Source of the DNA: Phosphitispora fastidiosa
GTDB taxonomy: Bacteria; Bacillota; Thermincolia; Thermincolales; UBA2595
Length of the DNA stretch: 64,000 nucleotides
Direction of reading: 5' to 3'
Assembly: GCF_019008365.1 (NCBI RefSeq)
Contig: NZ_JAHHUL010000001.1
Coordinates: forward strand, 124,001 to 188,000
A program made the translations under genes and the position numbers. Positions 42,448 through 51,184 of this stretch are shown here, in pieces (positions within the stretch are counted from its first letter, which is position 1; every line of letters starts with the position of its first letter). The notes beneath the pieces were generated by a model. That model made no database searches and had not been told where the DNA came from. It worked only from the letters and a program-made list of their open reading frames with translations.

Positions 42448-42989
42448 TTCTGACCTGCTTTGAGGAAGTGGCGGGCTCTCTTGAAGTAATCAATGCCTGA
42501 CCAGATGGTAAAAAACACGGCCACACCCATGGAGATTTTTCCTATTGGGATATTCAGCAAGCTGAAGGGGAAATCCTGAATTAACAGAAAAACAATAGCC
42601 ACTATCTGTGAAATGGTTTTCAACTTACCAAGTTTACTGGCAGAGATAACAATACCATCAGCAGCAGCTATTGAACGTAACCCTGTTACCGCAAATTCCC
42701 GGCCTATAATCACAAATGCCACCCAAGCAGTAATCTTATCAAGCTCAACAAGTGAAATCAGAGCAGCAGAAACTAACAGTTTATCAGCGAGAGGATCCAT
42801 AAACTTGCCAAGTTTGGTTACCTGGTTCCGTTTCCTGGCAAAATAGCCGTCAAGGCCGTCTGTACTGGCAGCTAAAATAAATAATCCCGCAGCCAGGAAA
42901 TGACCGTATTTTATTTTTATTGAAACAATGGCCAGAAACACTGGAACCAGAATTATTCTGGCAAGGGTTATCTTATTGGGCAGGTTCAT
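42444..42989 (-). CDS. pgsA: CDP-diacylglycerol-glycerol-3-phosphate 3-phosphatidyltransferase
   Basis: Membrane enzyme of phosphatidylglycerol synthesis, 181 residues. The CDP-alcohol phosphotransferase motif appears as STDGLDGYFARKRNQVTKLGKFMDPLADK (about 42-70) with all Asp residues. AGGAGAGG precedes the ATG, which overlaps the rimO stop by 17 bases. Confidence 0.95.
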   Translation of the reverse strand: MNLPNKITLARIILVPVFLAIVSIKIKYGHFLAAGLFILAASTDGLDGYFARKRNQVTKLGKFMDPLADKLLVSAALISLVELDKITAWVAFVIIGREFAVTGLRSIAAADGIVISASKLGKLKTISQIVAIVFLLIQDFPFSLLNIPIGKISMGVAVFFTIWSGIDYFKRARHFLKAGQK

Positions 42990-44316
42990 CTATTACCTCT
43001 CCTATCAAGTCATACTCGTAGGCATGAGTAATTTTCACAGGCACAATATCACCTGGTTTCAGGTTTATGCCCCTGACAGATACTATTCCGTCAACCTCTG
43101 GGGCATCATATTGTGTACGACCCTCATATAATTCTGCCTCAGTTTCGACTTTTCCTTCAATCAAAACAGAAATTATCTCCCCTATTTTACCAATATTCCT
43201 GGCATAGGATAGCTCCTGCTGTATTTTCATTAACCTGTCTTTGCGATATTCTTTAATCTCCTCAGATACCTGTCCCGGCATTTCGGCAGCCGGAGTTCCA
43301 TCTTCAGGAGAAAACACGAACACACCCAGGTGGTCAAAACGGACCTTTTTTACAAAATCGGCCAAAGTCTGGTATTCTTGTTCTGTTTCGCCGGGGAAAC
43401 CTACAATCAAAGATGTCCTTAAGGCCAGCCCGGGAATGTTTCGTCTCAGTTTTTCGATGAGGCTGAGCACATCTTCACTGCTGCCCTGTCTGTTCATCTT
43501 CCTGAGTATATTGTTATCTGCATGCTGCAGCGGGATGTCAAGGTATTTGCATATTTTATCATTAGAGGCCATGACTTCAATAAGGCTGTCAGTAAAGTGT
43601 GTCGGATACGCATAGAGAATCCGAATCCACTCAATCCCGTCTATTCCTGAAATGCCTTGGAGCAATTCGTCAAGCTTATATTCACCATAGATATCAAGTC
43701 CGTACCTGGTGGTATCCTGGGCTATCAGGTTAATTTCCCTGACACCCTTCTCAGCAAGCGCCCGGGCTTCTGCTGTTATCGACTCCAGTTTTCGGCTGCG
43801 ATATTCTCCCCTTATCTGAGGAATTGCACAGTAGGCACACCTGTTGTTACAGCCCTCAGCCACCTTTATATAAGCAGTATAGTGCGGGGTCAAAAGCTCC
43901 CGGGGCATATTATGATCATAAATAAAAGAAGGTGCCGCAGCAACACAGATCATTTTTTCGCCTGCAGCAACAGCCGTAACAACTTCAACAATACGCGGGA
44001 TCTCACCTGTGCCTATCAAACCGTCTATTTCCGGTATCTCCTGCATAATCTCATTACTGTATCGCTGGGCCAGGCAGCCGGCAGCCACAATAGCCCTGCA
44101 GGAACCCTGTTTTTTTTGCTGTGCGGCCTCAAGTAAAGCATCAATTGCTTCTTCCTTAGCATCGGATATGAAGCCACAGGTATTCACTATTATAATATCT
44201 GCGACATCCTGAGCGCCTGTAATTTCGAAGCCTGCCTTGCGGAGCATGCCTGTCATCACTTCACTGTCAACTAGGTTTTTGGCACAACCAAGACTTAAAA
44301 TGTTTATTTTGTACAC
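42973..44316 (-). CDS. rimO: Ribosomal protein S12 methylthiotransferase
   Basis: Radical-SAM enzyme that methylthiolates Asp of ribosomal protein S12. The UPF0004 domain carries ILSLGCAKNLVDSE, NTCGFI and AAGCLAQRY; the radical SAM cluster is CNNRCAYC in VAEGCNNRCAYCAIPQIRG; a TRAM domain closes the 447-residue chain. SLGCAKN with DSEVM is the RimO rather than MiaB form. GTG start at 44316 with GGAGG twelve bases upstream. rimO-pgsA-pgpA order is common in clostridia. Confidence 0.94.
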   Translation of the reverse strand: MYKINILSLGCAKNLVDSEVMTGMLRKAGFEITGAQDVADIIIVNTCGFISDAKEEAIDALLEAAQQKKQGSCRAIVAAGCLAQRYSNEIMQEIPEIDGLIGTGEIPRIVEVVTAVAAGEKMICVAAAPSFIYDHNMPRELLTPHYTAYIKVAEGCNNRCAYCAIPQIRGEYRSRKLESITAEARALAEKGVREINLIAQDTTRYGLDIYGEYKLDELLQGISGIDGIEWIRILYAYPTHFTDSLIEVMASNDKICKYLDIPLQHADNNILRKMNRQGSSEDVLSLIEKLRRNIPGLALRTSLIVGFPGETEQEYQTLADFVKKVRFDHLGVFVFSPEDGTPAAEMPGQVSEEIKEYRKDRLMKIQQELSYARNIGKIGEIISVLIEGKVETEAELYEGRTQYDAPEVDGIVSVRGINLKPGDIVPVKITHAYEYDLIGEVIDEPAQ

Positions 44317-44392
44317 CTGTATTTAAAACCTCCGCATGTAAGTATATATTTACTAGTATAGATTATGACCAGTACAGTGTCAAAAAAGTTTT

Positions 44393-46195
44393 TCAGCGGA
44401 CCAGACATTTGGGACCTTTTCCGATCAGATCTTCCCTGCCCGCTTTTCTCAGAGCCTCTTTCACCAGACCGCGGTTTTTGGGGTTGCGGTACTGAATAAG
44501 GGCTCTCTGCATTTGTCTCTCTTTTGATGACCGGGGCACATAGACCTTCTGCCCGGTCAGGGGATCAATTCCAGTGTAATATATACACGTAGAAAGGCTG
44601 CCCGGTGTCGGGGTGAAGTCCTGAACCTGTTCCGGGTTGTATCCCATATCCCTGATATACTCGGCCAGCTCTATGGCATCTTTTAAGGTGCTTCCTGGGT
44701 GTGATGCAATAAAATACGGCACAAGATACTGCTTCTTGCCAAGCAGGCGGTTGGCCTCATAGAATTTATCGGTAAACCTCCTGTAGATGTCGTGTCCCGG
44801 TTTCCGCATAACTTTAAGCACCCCTGAAGATACATGCTCAGGAGCTACCTTTAGTTGTCCGCTGACGTGGTATTTGCAGATTTCTCTTAAGACCTCCGGG
44901 TCTTTTTCATATAAGAGGTAATCATACCTCAGACCTGAACGCAGAAATACCTTTTTGACCCCAGGCAGGCTGCGTATCTTGCGAAGCAGTTCAATGAGGT
45001 CCGCATGGTCAACGTTAACATTTTTACATTTATCAGGGGCCAGGCAGTGCTTGTCCGCACAGGTGCCTCTTTTAAGCTGGGCCCTGCAGGCAGGCTTGCG
45101 GAAATTAGCAGTGGGGCCCCCCACGTCATGAATGATCCCCTTGAAATCCGGCAGTTCCGTTAACAGCCTGGCTTCCCGCAAAATTGAGTCATGACTCCTG
45201 GGTTGAATAATACAGCCCTGATGAAAATTAAGGGCACAAAAGGCACAACCTCCAAAGCATCCTCTTTGAGCAGTAATGCTGAATTTCACTTCCTTTAGGG
45301 CTGGGATTCCATCATATTTTGCATAGGCAGGGTGGTAACTCCTCATAAACGGCATTTCATAGACTGCATCCATTTCTTCTGTTGTCAGAGGCTGAGCCGG
45401 CGCATTCTGCACCACATACTGCAGCCCGTGAGGCTGGACCAGGGTCCTGCCCCGGAAGGGGTCCTGCTCACCGTACGCCAGCCTGAAAGCTTCAGCATAT
45501 TTAGATTTTGCAGCGCTGACTTCATCGAACCCCGGAAGACAGATTGCACCTGCCGGCGGTTTTTCTCCAACCACATACGCAGTTCCCGGAATATCGGTGA
45601 GCTGCCCTATTGCTTCTCCATTGGCAAGTCTCAGGGCAATTTCTTCTACCTGCTTTTCCCCCATGCCGTAGACGAGAATATCAGCCCTGGAATCCAGAAG
45701 TATGGAACGCCTCACCTTGTTGTCCCAATAGTCGTAATGTGCCAACCGGCGTAAGCTAGCTTCAATTCCGCCAATAACCAGCGGAATCCCCGGCCAGGCC
45801 TCCCGGATCCGGTTAGAGTATACAATTGCAGCTCTGTCGGGGCGTTTTCCCGGCACGCCCCCCGGTGAATACAGGTCCTTTTTCCTGTGATTCCGGTTTC
45901 CGGTATAATTACTTACCATGGAATCAAGGTTCCCGGCCGTTACCAGGCATGCATACCTGGGTTTTCCCAGCCTGGTAAAATCACCGGTGTCATGCCAGTC
46001 AGGCTGGGCAATTATGCCTACCTTAAAACCCAGTTTTGACAGCAGTCGTGCTATTATTGCCGTCCCGAAACTGGGATGATCCACATAGGCATCTCCTGTT
46101 ACCACAAGAAAATCTACATAATGCCAGTGGTATTTGTCCATTTCTTCCCTTGTCATCGGAAGAAAGTCAGTATAACTCATCTTATCACGACTCAT
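44393..46195 (-). CDS. ygiQ: YgiQ family radical SAM protein
   Basis: A 600-residue YgiQ protein of unknown reaction. The N terminus DFLVVTGDAYVDHPSFG belongs to the UPF0313 domain; the radical SAM motif is GCFGGCAFCALNFHQG; VAPEHVSSGVLKVMRKPG and the CIYYTGIDP segment near the end are typical. It probably binds more than one Fe-S cluster given CKNVNVD-type Cys upstream. ATG at 46195 used; the ribosome site is weak. Confidence 0.9.
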   Translation of the reverse strand: MSRDKMSYTDFLPMTREEMDKYHWHYVDFLVVTGDAYVDHPSFGTAIIARLLSKLGFKVGIIAQPDWHDTGDFTRLGKPRYACLVTAGNLDSMVSNYTGNRNHRKKDLYSPGGVPGKRPDRAAIVYSNRIREAWPGIPLVIGGIEASLRRLAHYDYWDNKVRRSILLDSRADILVYGMGEKQVEEIALRLANGEAIGQLTDIPGTAYVVGEKPPAGAICLPGFDEVSAAKSKYAEAFRLAYGEQDPFRGRTLVQPHGLQYVVQNAPAQPLTTEEMDAVYEMPFMRSYHPAYAKYDGIPALKEVKFSITAQRGCFGGCAFCALNFHQGCIIQPRSHDSILREARLLTELPDFKGIIHDVGGPTANFRKPACRAQLKRGTCADKHCLAPDKCKNVNVDHADLIELLRKIRSLPGVKKVFLRSGLRYDYLLYEKDPEVLREICKYHVSGQLKVAPEHVSSGVLKVMRKPGHDIYRRFTDKFYEANRLLGKKQYLVPYFIASHPGSTLKDAIELAEYIRDMGYNPEQVQDFTPTPGSLSTCIYYTGIDPLTGQKVYVPRSSKERQMQRALIQYRNPKNRGLVKEALRKAGREDLIGKGPKCLVR

Positions 46196-46255
46196 TTTAT
46201 CACCGGATTTACCTGATTTTTTTTAATTTAAGACAGCTAACCACCCCTCGGATAA

Positions 46256-46756
46256 TCAACTGGAACGGTAATTGGTGAACTGCAGGGGAATATCATATTC
46301 CTTTTCCTTAAGCAGTTGAATTACCGCCTGCAGGTCATCCCGGTTTTTCCCGGCGACTCTGACTTTATCCCCCTGAATGGAAGCCTGGACCTTAATTTTT
46401 GATTTTTTGATTTCTTTGACAATGTCTTTGGCAAGTTCAGACTCAATTCCCTGCTGTATATTTACCTGCTGCTTCACTGTATCTCCAGCGGCAGCTTCAA
46501 CCTTGCCATACTTTAATGTCCTGACGTCTACACCTCTCTTGATAACCTTTGATTCCAGGATATCAATAACGTTTTTCAGCTTGAAATCATCATCTGAAAT
46601 AAGAGTAATCACTTCTCCATCAAATTTTATCTCACTCTTGCTGCCCTTAAAATCAAAGCGGGTTTCAATTTCCCGTCTTGCCTGATTGAGAGAATTGTCA
46701 ATTTCCTGCATATCAACCTCACATACTATATCAAAGCTGTTCTCTTTGGCTGCCAT
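46256..46756 (-). CDS. yajQ: YajQ family nucleotide-binding protein
   Basis: 166 residues matching the YajQ/UPF0234 family throughout: MAAKENSFDIVCEVDMQEIDN, the ETRFDFKGSKSEI strand, and the KKSKIKVQASIQGDKVRV end. Members bind cyclic di-GMP or nucleotides in other bacteria; function in Firmicutes is open. GGAAGGCG precedes the ATG. Confidence 0.93.
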   Translation of the reverse strand: MAAKENSFDIVCEVDMQEIDNSLNQARREIETRFDFKGSKSEIKFDGEVITLISDDDFKLKNVIDILESKVIKRGVDVRTLKYGKVEAAAGDTVKQQVNIQQGIESELAKDIVKEIKKSKIKVQASIQGDKVRVAGKNRDDLQAVIQLLKEKEYDIPLQFTNYRSS

Positions 46757-46781
46757 GATTTCGCCTTCCTTTCCTGATTAT

Positions 46782-47618
46782 TTACAGAGTTTCCGCACTA
46801 AATTCTCTGTTTTTGACCACCTCTCCATATCCCCCCAAAACCCCCAGGCTGGTTCCGTCCTTTACAACCTCAACAGCTCCCGCATTGCCAAGGGTCATTA
46901 CAACACTGCTTCCGGTAAAGGTTTTGGTTTCCCCGGGAACTATATTCCCGGTAAAAGTGTTTGCCCCGTCAACCCGGATATTTATCCAGCAGACCTGGTC
47001 CTTACCCTTGAGCAAAATTGTCATGGTATTCTGCTGAACACCTTCTGCACCGCCCTGGCCTTCATTCTGCCCCGCAGGAGGAATTCCCGCTTCTCCCGGC
47101 TCGTCCGACTGCTGTTCCTGCTGCACATTGGCGTCTTCCTGATTATCGCCTTCACCTGTGTTCCGGCCATCGTTTTTGTCTGTTTGTTCAGTTGGCGGAG
47201 TATTGTCCTCATCCTGTAACCCCAGACCTCCATTGTCTTTATTTATATAGCCGTAAACCACAAGTGTAAAGACCGCCAGAAGAGCGATCACTGCTGTCAT
47301 CAGGTAAGTCTTTCTGTTGGAACGGTTTGTCCTCCGCTGCTGATACTTCTTTTTGAACTCGGATTCCTGAAAACCTTCCCGCACCGGTGTGCCCAGCAAT
47401 TTATATTCCATAAGTATTTCATCCTGGTCAAGACCAAGGTAGTTTGCATAATTACGTAGAAATCCCTTTGCATATACTCTTCCCGGAATAACCTCATAGT
47501 TCCCTTCCTCAAGTGCCTGGAGGTATTTTTTCCTGATTTTCGTGTCTTCCTCAGCCTTCCTCAGGCTTATGCCTTTGGACTCCCGCGCATTCTTAAGATT
47601 ATCTCCAATGCCGCCCAT
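46782..47618 (-). CDS. RodZ-like protein: HTH domain, membrane helix, DUF4115
   Basis: A 278-residue bitopic protein. An N-terminal HTH_25 domain (IGDNLKNARESKGISLRKAEEDTKIRKKYL) is followed by a basic stretch, one membrane helix (about 107-124), a Gln/Asn/Glu/Gly-rich linker and an outer DUF4115 beta domain (VCWINIRVDGANTFTG). RodZ tunes MreB-based wall growth; this may be such a protein. ATG at 47618 has GGAGGT six bases before it and overlaps nothing but the selU stop region by a few bases. Confidence 0.82.
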   Translation of the reverse strand: MGGIGDNLKNARESKGISLRKAEEDTKIRKKYLQALEEGNYEVIPGRVYAKGFLRNYANYLGLDQDEILMEYKLLGTPVREGFQESEFKKKYQQRRTNRSNRKTYLMTAVIALLAVFTLVVYGYINKDNGGLGLQDEDNTPPTEQTDKNDGRNTGEGDNQEDANVQQEQQSDEPGEAGIPPAGQNEGQGGAEGVQQNTMTILLKGKDQVCWINIRVDGANTFTGNIVPGETKTFTGSSVVMTLGNAGAVEVVKDGTSLGVLGGYGEVVKNREFSAETL

Positions 47619-47620
47619 GG

Positions 47621-48670
47621 TCACACCTCCATTTTTGAAAGTACTGCGCTTATTTCTTTTGCTGCTGTGGAAATATCACTGGTATCAACACTCAGGTCAT
47701 ACTGCCCACTGGGTTCGGACGGATACCGGTACAAAGGGTCATAATAACTAACCAGGAGATGTTCCACTACTTCATTAAGCTGTCCCTGGTCAACCATCAT
47801 GCAAAAATCAGCCGTTCTCTGTTTGCCAATTCTTCTTTCCAGAGATTTTATGGCTCTCTTCAATTCTTCCTTATTTTCTACTAGTCCAAACTCATTTTTA
47901 GAACTATATATTCTTTTTATACGTTCCATACGTATTTTTAAAGGACAGTAAGCCAATATTTTAATGCCGTTTCTCATAGCTTCTGTAAGGGTTTCGGGAA
48001 GAATTAGCCTGCCTATCCGCCTGCTTTCACATTCGACGATGATATATCCGGCGGCTTCCCACAAGGCCAGTTCCTCTACCAATAAACTGTCAAACATCTT
48101 CTGGCTGGGCTGAGGATACATCCCTATCTGTCCAAAGACTGAACCCCGGTTGTTGGCCAACCCTTCCAAATCCACAGCAGGTAAAGACATCCTTCTCAGT
48201 TCATGGAGCACCTCGGTTTTTCCGACACCTGTCAGGCCATGAATAACTACCACCTTGTGTCTCAAAGGCCTGGCAAGATACTCATTGACGTACTTGCGGT
48301 AAGCCTTATAACCGCCAACCAGTCTGTAAACAGGCAATCCCATTGATTCCATTAAAGAACACACGGACTTGCTGCGCATTCCGCCTCTCCAACAAAAAAC
48401 TACCAGGGGACCTTCCTGGGCTTGTTCGGTGAACTGACTGACGATTCCGGATAGTTTGGGGGAAACAAACTGAATTCCCAGCTCCGCAGCCTCCCCGGCG
48501 CCTTTTTCCTTATACAGCTTCCCCACTTCAGCCCTTTGGGCGTTATCAAGCAGAGGGATATTCACAGCTCCCGGAATTGAAGCCTCTGCATACTCGGCTT
48601 CGGACCTGACATCTATTATCTTTGCACCCGGCAACTCCAGCGCTTCCCGGACAGAAATTTCATTTGACAT
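47621..48670 (-). CDS. selU: tRNA 2-selenouridine synthase
   Basis: Converts wobble 2-thiouridine of tRNA to 2-selenouridine by way of a geranylated intermediate, using selenophosphate. The 349-residue chain has an N-terminal rhodanese domain with the catalytic Cys93 in VFCWRGGMRSKSV and a P-loop GLTGVGKTE (145-153). Also called MnmH/YbbB. It implies the cell makes selenophosphate. AAGGGTGAAA precedes the ATG; cotranscribed with the RodZ-like gene. Confidence 0.9.
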   Translation of the reverse strand: MSNEISVREALELPGAKIIDVRSEAEYAEASIPGAVNIPLLDNAQRAEVGKLYKEKGAGEAAELGIQFVSPKLSGIVSQFTEQAQEGPLVVFCWRGGMRSKSVCSLMESMGLPVYRLVGGYKAYRKYVNEYLARPLRHKVVVIHGLTGVGKTEVLHELRRMSLPAVDLEGLANNRGSVFGQIGMYPQPSQKMFDSLLVEELALWEAAGYIIVECESRRIGRLILPETLTEAMRNGIKILAYCPLKIRMERIKRIYSSKNEFGLVENKEELKRAIKSLERRIGKQRTADFCMMVDQGQLNEVVEHLLVSYYDPLYRYPSEPSGQYDLSVDTSDISTAAKEISAVLSKMEV

Positions 48671-48751
48671 TTTAATTTCACCCTTATGGCTATTTATGTT
48701 TCTACATAAAGTACTATTATTCCTTCCGTTTTGGCAAATTAGGTATCAGTC

Positions 48752-49765
48752 CTACTGCTGTCCCGCTGCGCCAAGGGCCAGTCTCATGGACTGACGGTAG
48801 TCATAGGAGTTGATAATGCCATTGATTACTCCGGCAGCAAAAATGTCCACAGCCCGCCTGTCCAGTTTTTCCCGACCCGGCTGCAGCGGAACAGAGACAG
48901 AACCCTCTTCTCCAAACATGACTACCCCAAGTTCAGGCAGGACGATAACAGCTTTGGCAGCCCCGTTCTCAGCAATCTGCCGGGCAGCCCGGATACCGTC
49001 ATCAAGGTTTTTGATCTTACACTCACAAAGCTCCTCTGCAGTGTCCTTTGTCATCAAAACAGTATCAAACATTTGAATTCTTTGATAATAATGTTTTTCG
49101 TAAACATCACCATTAAACTTGAAACAAACGGGAACTCCTGCCGCAGCAGAAAGACCACATATGTGACTGACTGTACTCTCAGGAATACCGGAATCAATAA
49201 TGACCATTCTGCAGTTATTGATGGTAACTTCAATGCTCTGCAGTTTCTCTGGTGAAAGCAGCTCTGCTGCCCGCCCGTCAATTATTTCCGCGGGTTCGCC
49301 TTTGTCAACAAAGGTAATCCTCCTGGGGGTGGGGAACCAATCCTGAACCACCAGCAGCCTGGTATCCAAGCCTTTTCTATTCAGTTTCTCCCGTATCATC
49401 TCACCATAGTCATCTCTTCCGATAACACTTACGGGAAGAGTAGAGATATTCTGTGCCGCCAGATGAAGAGATATATTGTAAGCAGCGCCCCCTGGACGAA
49501 TATCGATTTCTGCTGTAGAATCACCGGCGCAGGTTGTTATCGCAGAAATTTCGACAAAAATTCTGCCGATCACCAACACTCCGGTCCGGTCATTAAAGAC
49601 ATAGCCCCGCCCCAAAATGTATCCCTTCCTGATTAGATTGGAAATATGAACTGCCGCCGCAGACCTGGATATCCCCAATACCCGAGCCAGATCATCCTGT
49701 GCTATCATAGGGTCATTTTTTAATATTTTAAGGATTTCTTTTTCCCGTTCGGTTATTTTACTCAT
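48752..49765 (-). CDS. HTH-domain PfkB-family protein with altered active-site motif
   Basis: A winged-helix domain (1-60, DLARVLGISRSAAAVHISNLIRKGYI) is fused to a PfkB/ribokinase fold of 337 residues in total. PGGAAYNISLHLA and SVIGRDDYG are typical of the sugar/nucleoside kinases, as in pseudouridine kinase regulators. The signature loop that normally reads GAGD is RAVD (304-307); the catalytic Asp307 is kept but both anion-hole glycines are lost. It may be a ligand sensor with weak or no kinase activity. GGAGGC precedes the ATG, and a palindromic operator lies upstream. Confidence 0.8.
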   Translation of the reverse strand: MSKITEREKEILKILKNDPMIAQDDLARVLGISRSAAAVHISNLIRKGYILGRGYVFNDRTGVLVIGRIFVEISAITTCAGDSTAEIDIRPGGAAYNISLHLAAQNISTLPVSVIGRDDYGEMIREKLNRKGLDTRLLVVQDWFPTPRRITFVDKGEPAEIIDGRAAELLSPEKLQSIEVTINNCRMVIIDSGIPESTVSHICGLSAAAGVPVCFKFNGDVYEKHYYQRIQMFDTVLMTKDTAEELCECKIKNLDDGIRAARQIAENGAAKAVIVLPELGVVMFGEEGSVSVPLQPGREKLDRRAVDIFAAGVINGIINSYDYRQSMRLALGAAGQQ

Positions 49766-49778
49766 AAAGAGCCTCCGT

Positions 49779-49790
49779 AAACAATTGTTT
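49779..49790. promoter_or_regulatory. Perfect palindrome AAACAATTGTTT, candidate operator of the HTH-PfkB gene
   Basis: The 12-base palindrome lies in the leader between promoter and ribosome site of the HTH-PfkB gene, right where an autorepressor would bind. Confidence 0.55.
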
Positions 49791-49815
49791 GGTTGTCTTT
49801 ATGGGTGCCAACAAA

Positions 49816-49844
49816 AGTATATCAAACTATATTTTTCTGGTCAA
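49816..49844 (-). promoter_or_regulatory. Sigma-A promoter of the HTH-PfkB gene
   Basis: TTGACC (49844-49839), 17 bases, TATACT (49821-49816). Confidence 0.75.
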
Positions 49845-49892
49845 GGTATAAAGAACCTCTAATTGTTTCACCCTAATGCCAGGAGGGTTGCT

Positions 49893-50867
49893 ATGAACTG
49901 CGTTTTTGTCCTGGGTTCAGGTTTTTCTTCTGATGCGGGCGCTCCCCTAACCGGAACTGCTTTAGGAAAAATATTTCACCAGGGTCGGGTCACCCGGCAG
50001 CTTGTAGAACTGAAATCCTATATCAGCGACTTCCTCTATCAGGGCAGGTCTGATTGGATTAATGCCTCAAGCCTTGAAGAAATATTAAGCAGGATGGATA
50101 TTATCAGACACTATAAACCCTATCCCGATGTCGATTATGATGAAGTAATCTATTATGAAGAATTGCTATTGAAAGAATTTACCAGACTGCTCAGTCCTGA
50201 CAAAACCAACTATCTGGAAAAATCGTACCAGATATTTGCCGGTATCCTTAAAGCCGGTGATTCCATAATCACCTTTAACTACGACCTGGTAATAGAAAAC
50301 CTGTTAAGTGTTTCAGGTAAGGATTTCCATTACCCCGGCCTTTCCATGTGTAAAAACAGCGCCTCCGGCATCGGGGTTTTTAAGCTGCATGGTTCCATAA
50401 ACATGTATTATTGCCCATACTGTGGGCAGATATACCGTTTTCCGGAATCTGTCACCATCCATCCCCTGCCCGGTGTATCCGAAAAAAATAAGGACACCTC
50501 AGCGCTTCTGAGCTGCCCGAACTGTTCCCTGCAGGGTAAAAGCATAAGGCTCAGACATTGTATAATTGCCCCTACACTTTTTAAGTCTTACTCCCTGCCA
50601 AAACTGCGCAGCCTGTGGTTCAGCGCCCTTAAAACCCTGGCTGATGCAAGGGAAATCTTTTTTATCGGCTATTCCCTTCCTCCGGCCGATATACTGTCAT
50701 ACCAACTGTTTGACTTTGGCGCAAGATTATCCCGCCTTGAGCAAAGAGTCTTTCTTGTTAACGGCTGGGACAAACCGGCTAAGCGGTTTAAACAGCTATT
50801 TGGGGACTCAGTCTGTAATACAGGAATGACCTTTGCAGAGTGGACCGAAAGTAAAATGAACACCTGA
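49893..50867 (+). CDS. SIR2-like NAD-binding protein with zinc ribbon
   Basis: A 324-residue single-domain SIR2-superfamily protein. GSGFSSDAGAP (8-18) binds NAD; TFNYD (Asn129, Asp131) and KLHGS (His166) are the catalytic signatures; four cysteines (174, 177, 208, 211) form a zinc site as in sirtuins. No extra effector domain. The family includes deacylases and NADases, the latter in phage defence; which applies cannot be told. ATG at 49893 follows AGGAGGG. It is alone on the plus strand between a regulator gene and a palindromic element. Confidence 0.78.
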   Translation: MNCVFVLGSGFSSDAGAPLTGTALGKIFHQGRVTRQLVELKSYISDFLYQGRSDWINASSLEEILSRMDIIRHYKPYPDVDYDEVIYYEELLLKEFTRLLSPDKTNYLEKSYQIFAGILKAGDSIITFNYDLVIENLLSVSGKDFHYPGLSMCKNSASGIGVFKLHGSINMYYCPYCGQIYRFPESVTIHPLPGVSEKNKDTSALLSCPNCSLQGKSIRLRHCIIAPTLFKSYSLPKLRSLWFSALKTLADAREIFFIGYSLPPADILSYQLFDFGARLSRLEQRVFLVNGWDKPAKRFKQLFGDSVCNTGMTFAEWTESKMNT

Positions 50868-50884
50868 CAAAGTCAATAATTTTG

Positions 50885-51165
50885 TGACTATAAAAATGTT
50901 ATAAGACAGGGGTAGATGTATTCAGGCAGGCGGAGTCTGTCGTCCGTCCGGCCAGCCATGGCAACTCTTAGCGCTTTAGCGCTTAGAGTTGGCGGTACCC
51001 TTGGGGTAAATCCGCAAAGCGGGAGCTGCTGCCGGCGGAGACGTCTGGGGGTCCCCCCGATCCGTCGAAGCCCCGGCCTTTCTAAAGGCCGGGGCTTCGG
51101 TAACGGGTTGGGGGCCCCGCCAGAGGAATTCATCTACCCCTGTCCATATTACAATTTAATAGTCA
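50885..51165. mobile_element. Palindromic non-coding element, family B/C copy 3 (longest)
   Basis: About 40-base terminal inverted repeats: the left starts TGACTATAAAAATG, the right arm read inversely starts TGACTATTAAATTG, both then reading ACAGGGGTAGATG. Inside are a perfect 15-bp-arm palindrome (51067-51098, GAAGCCCCGGCCTTT and complement) and a second one around AGCGCTTTAGCGCT. No ORF. It fills the gap between two convergent genes and may also end transcription from both. Confidence 0.78.
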
Positions 51166-51184
51166 TAAAATGAATAAAGTTGTC

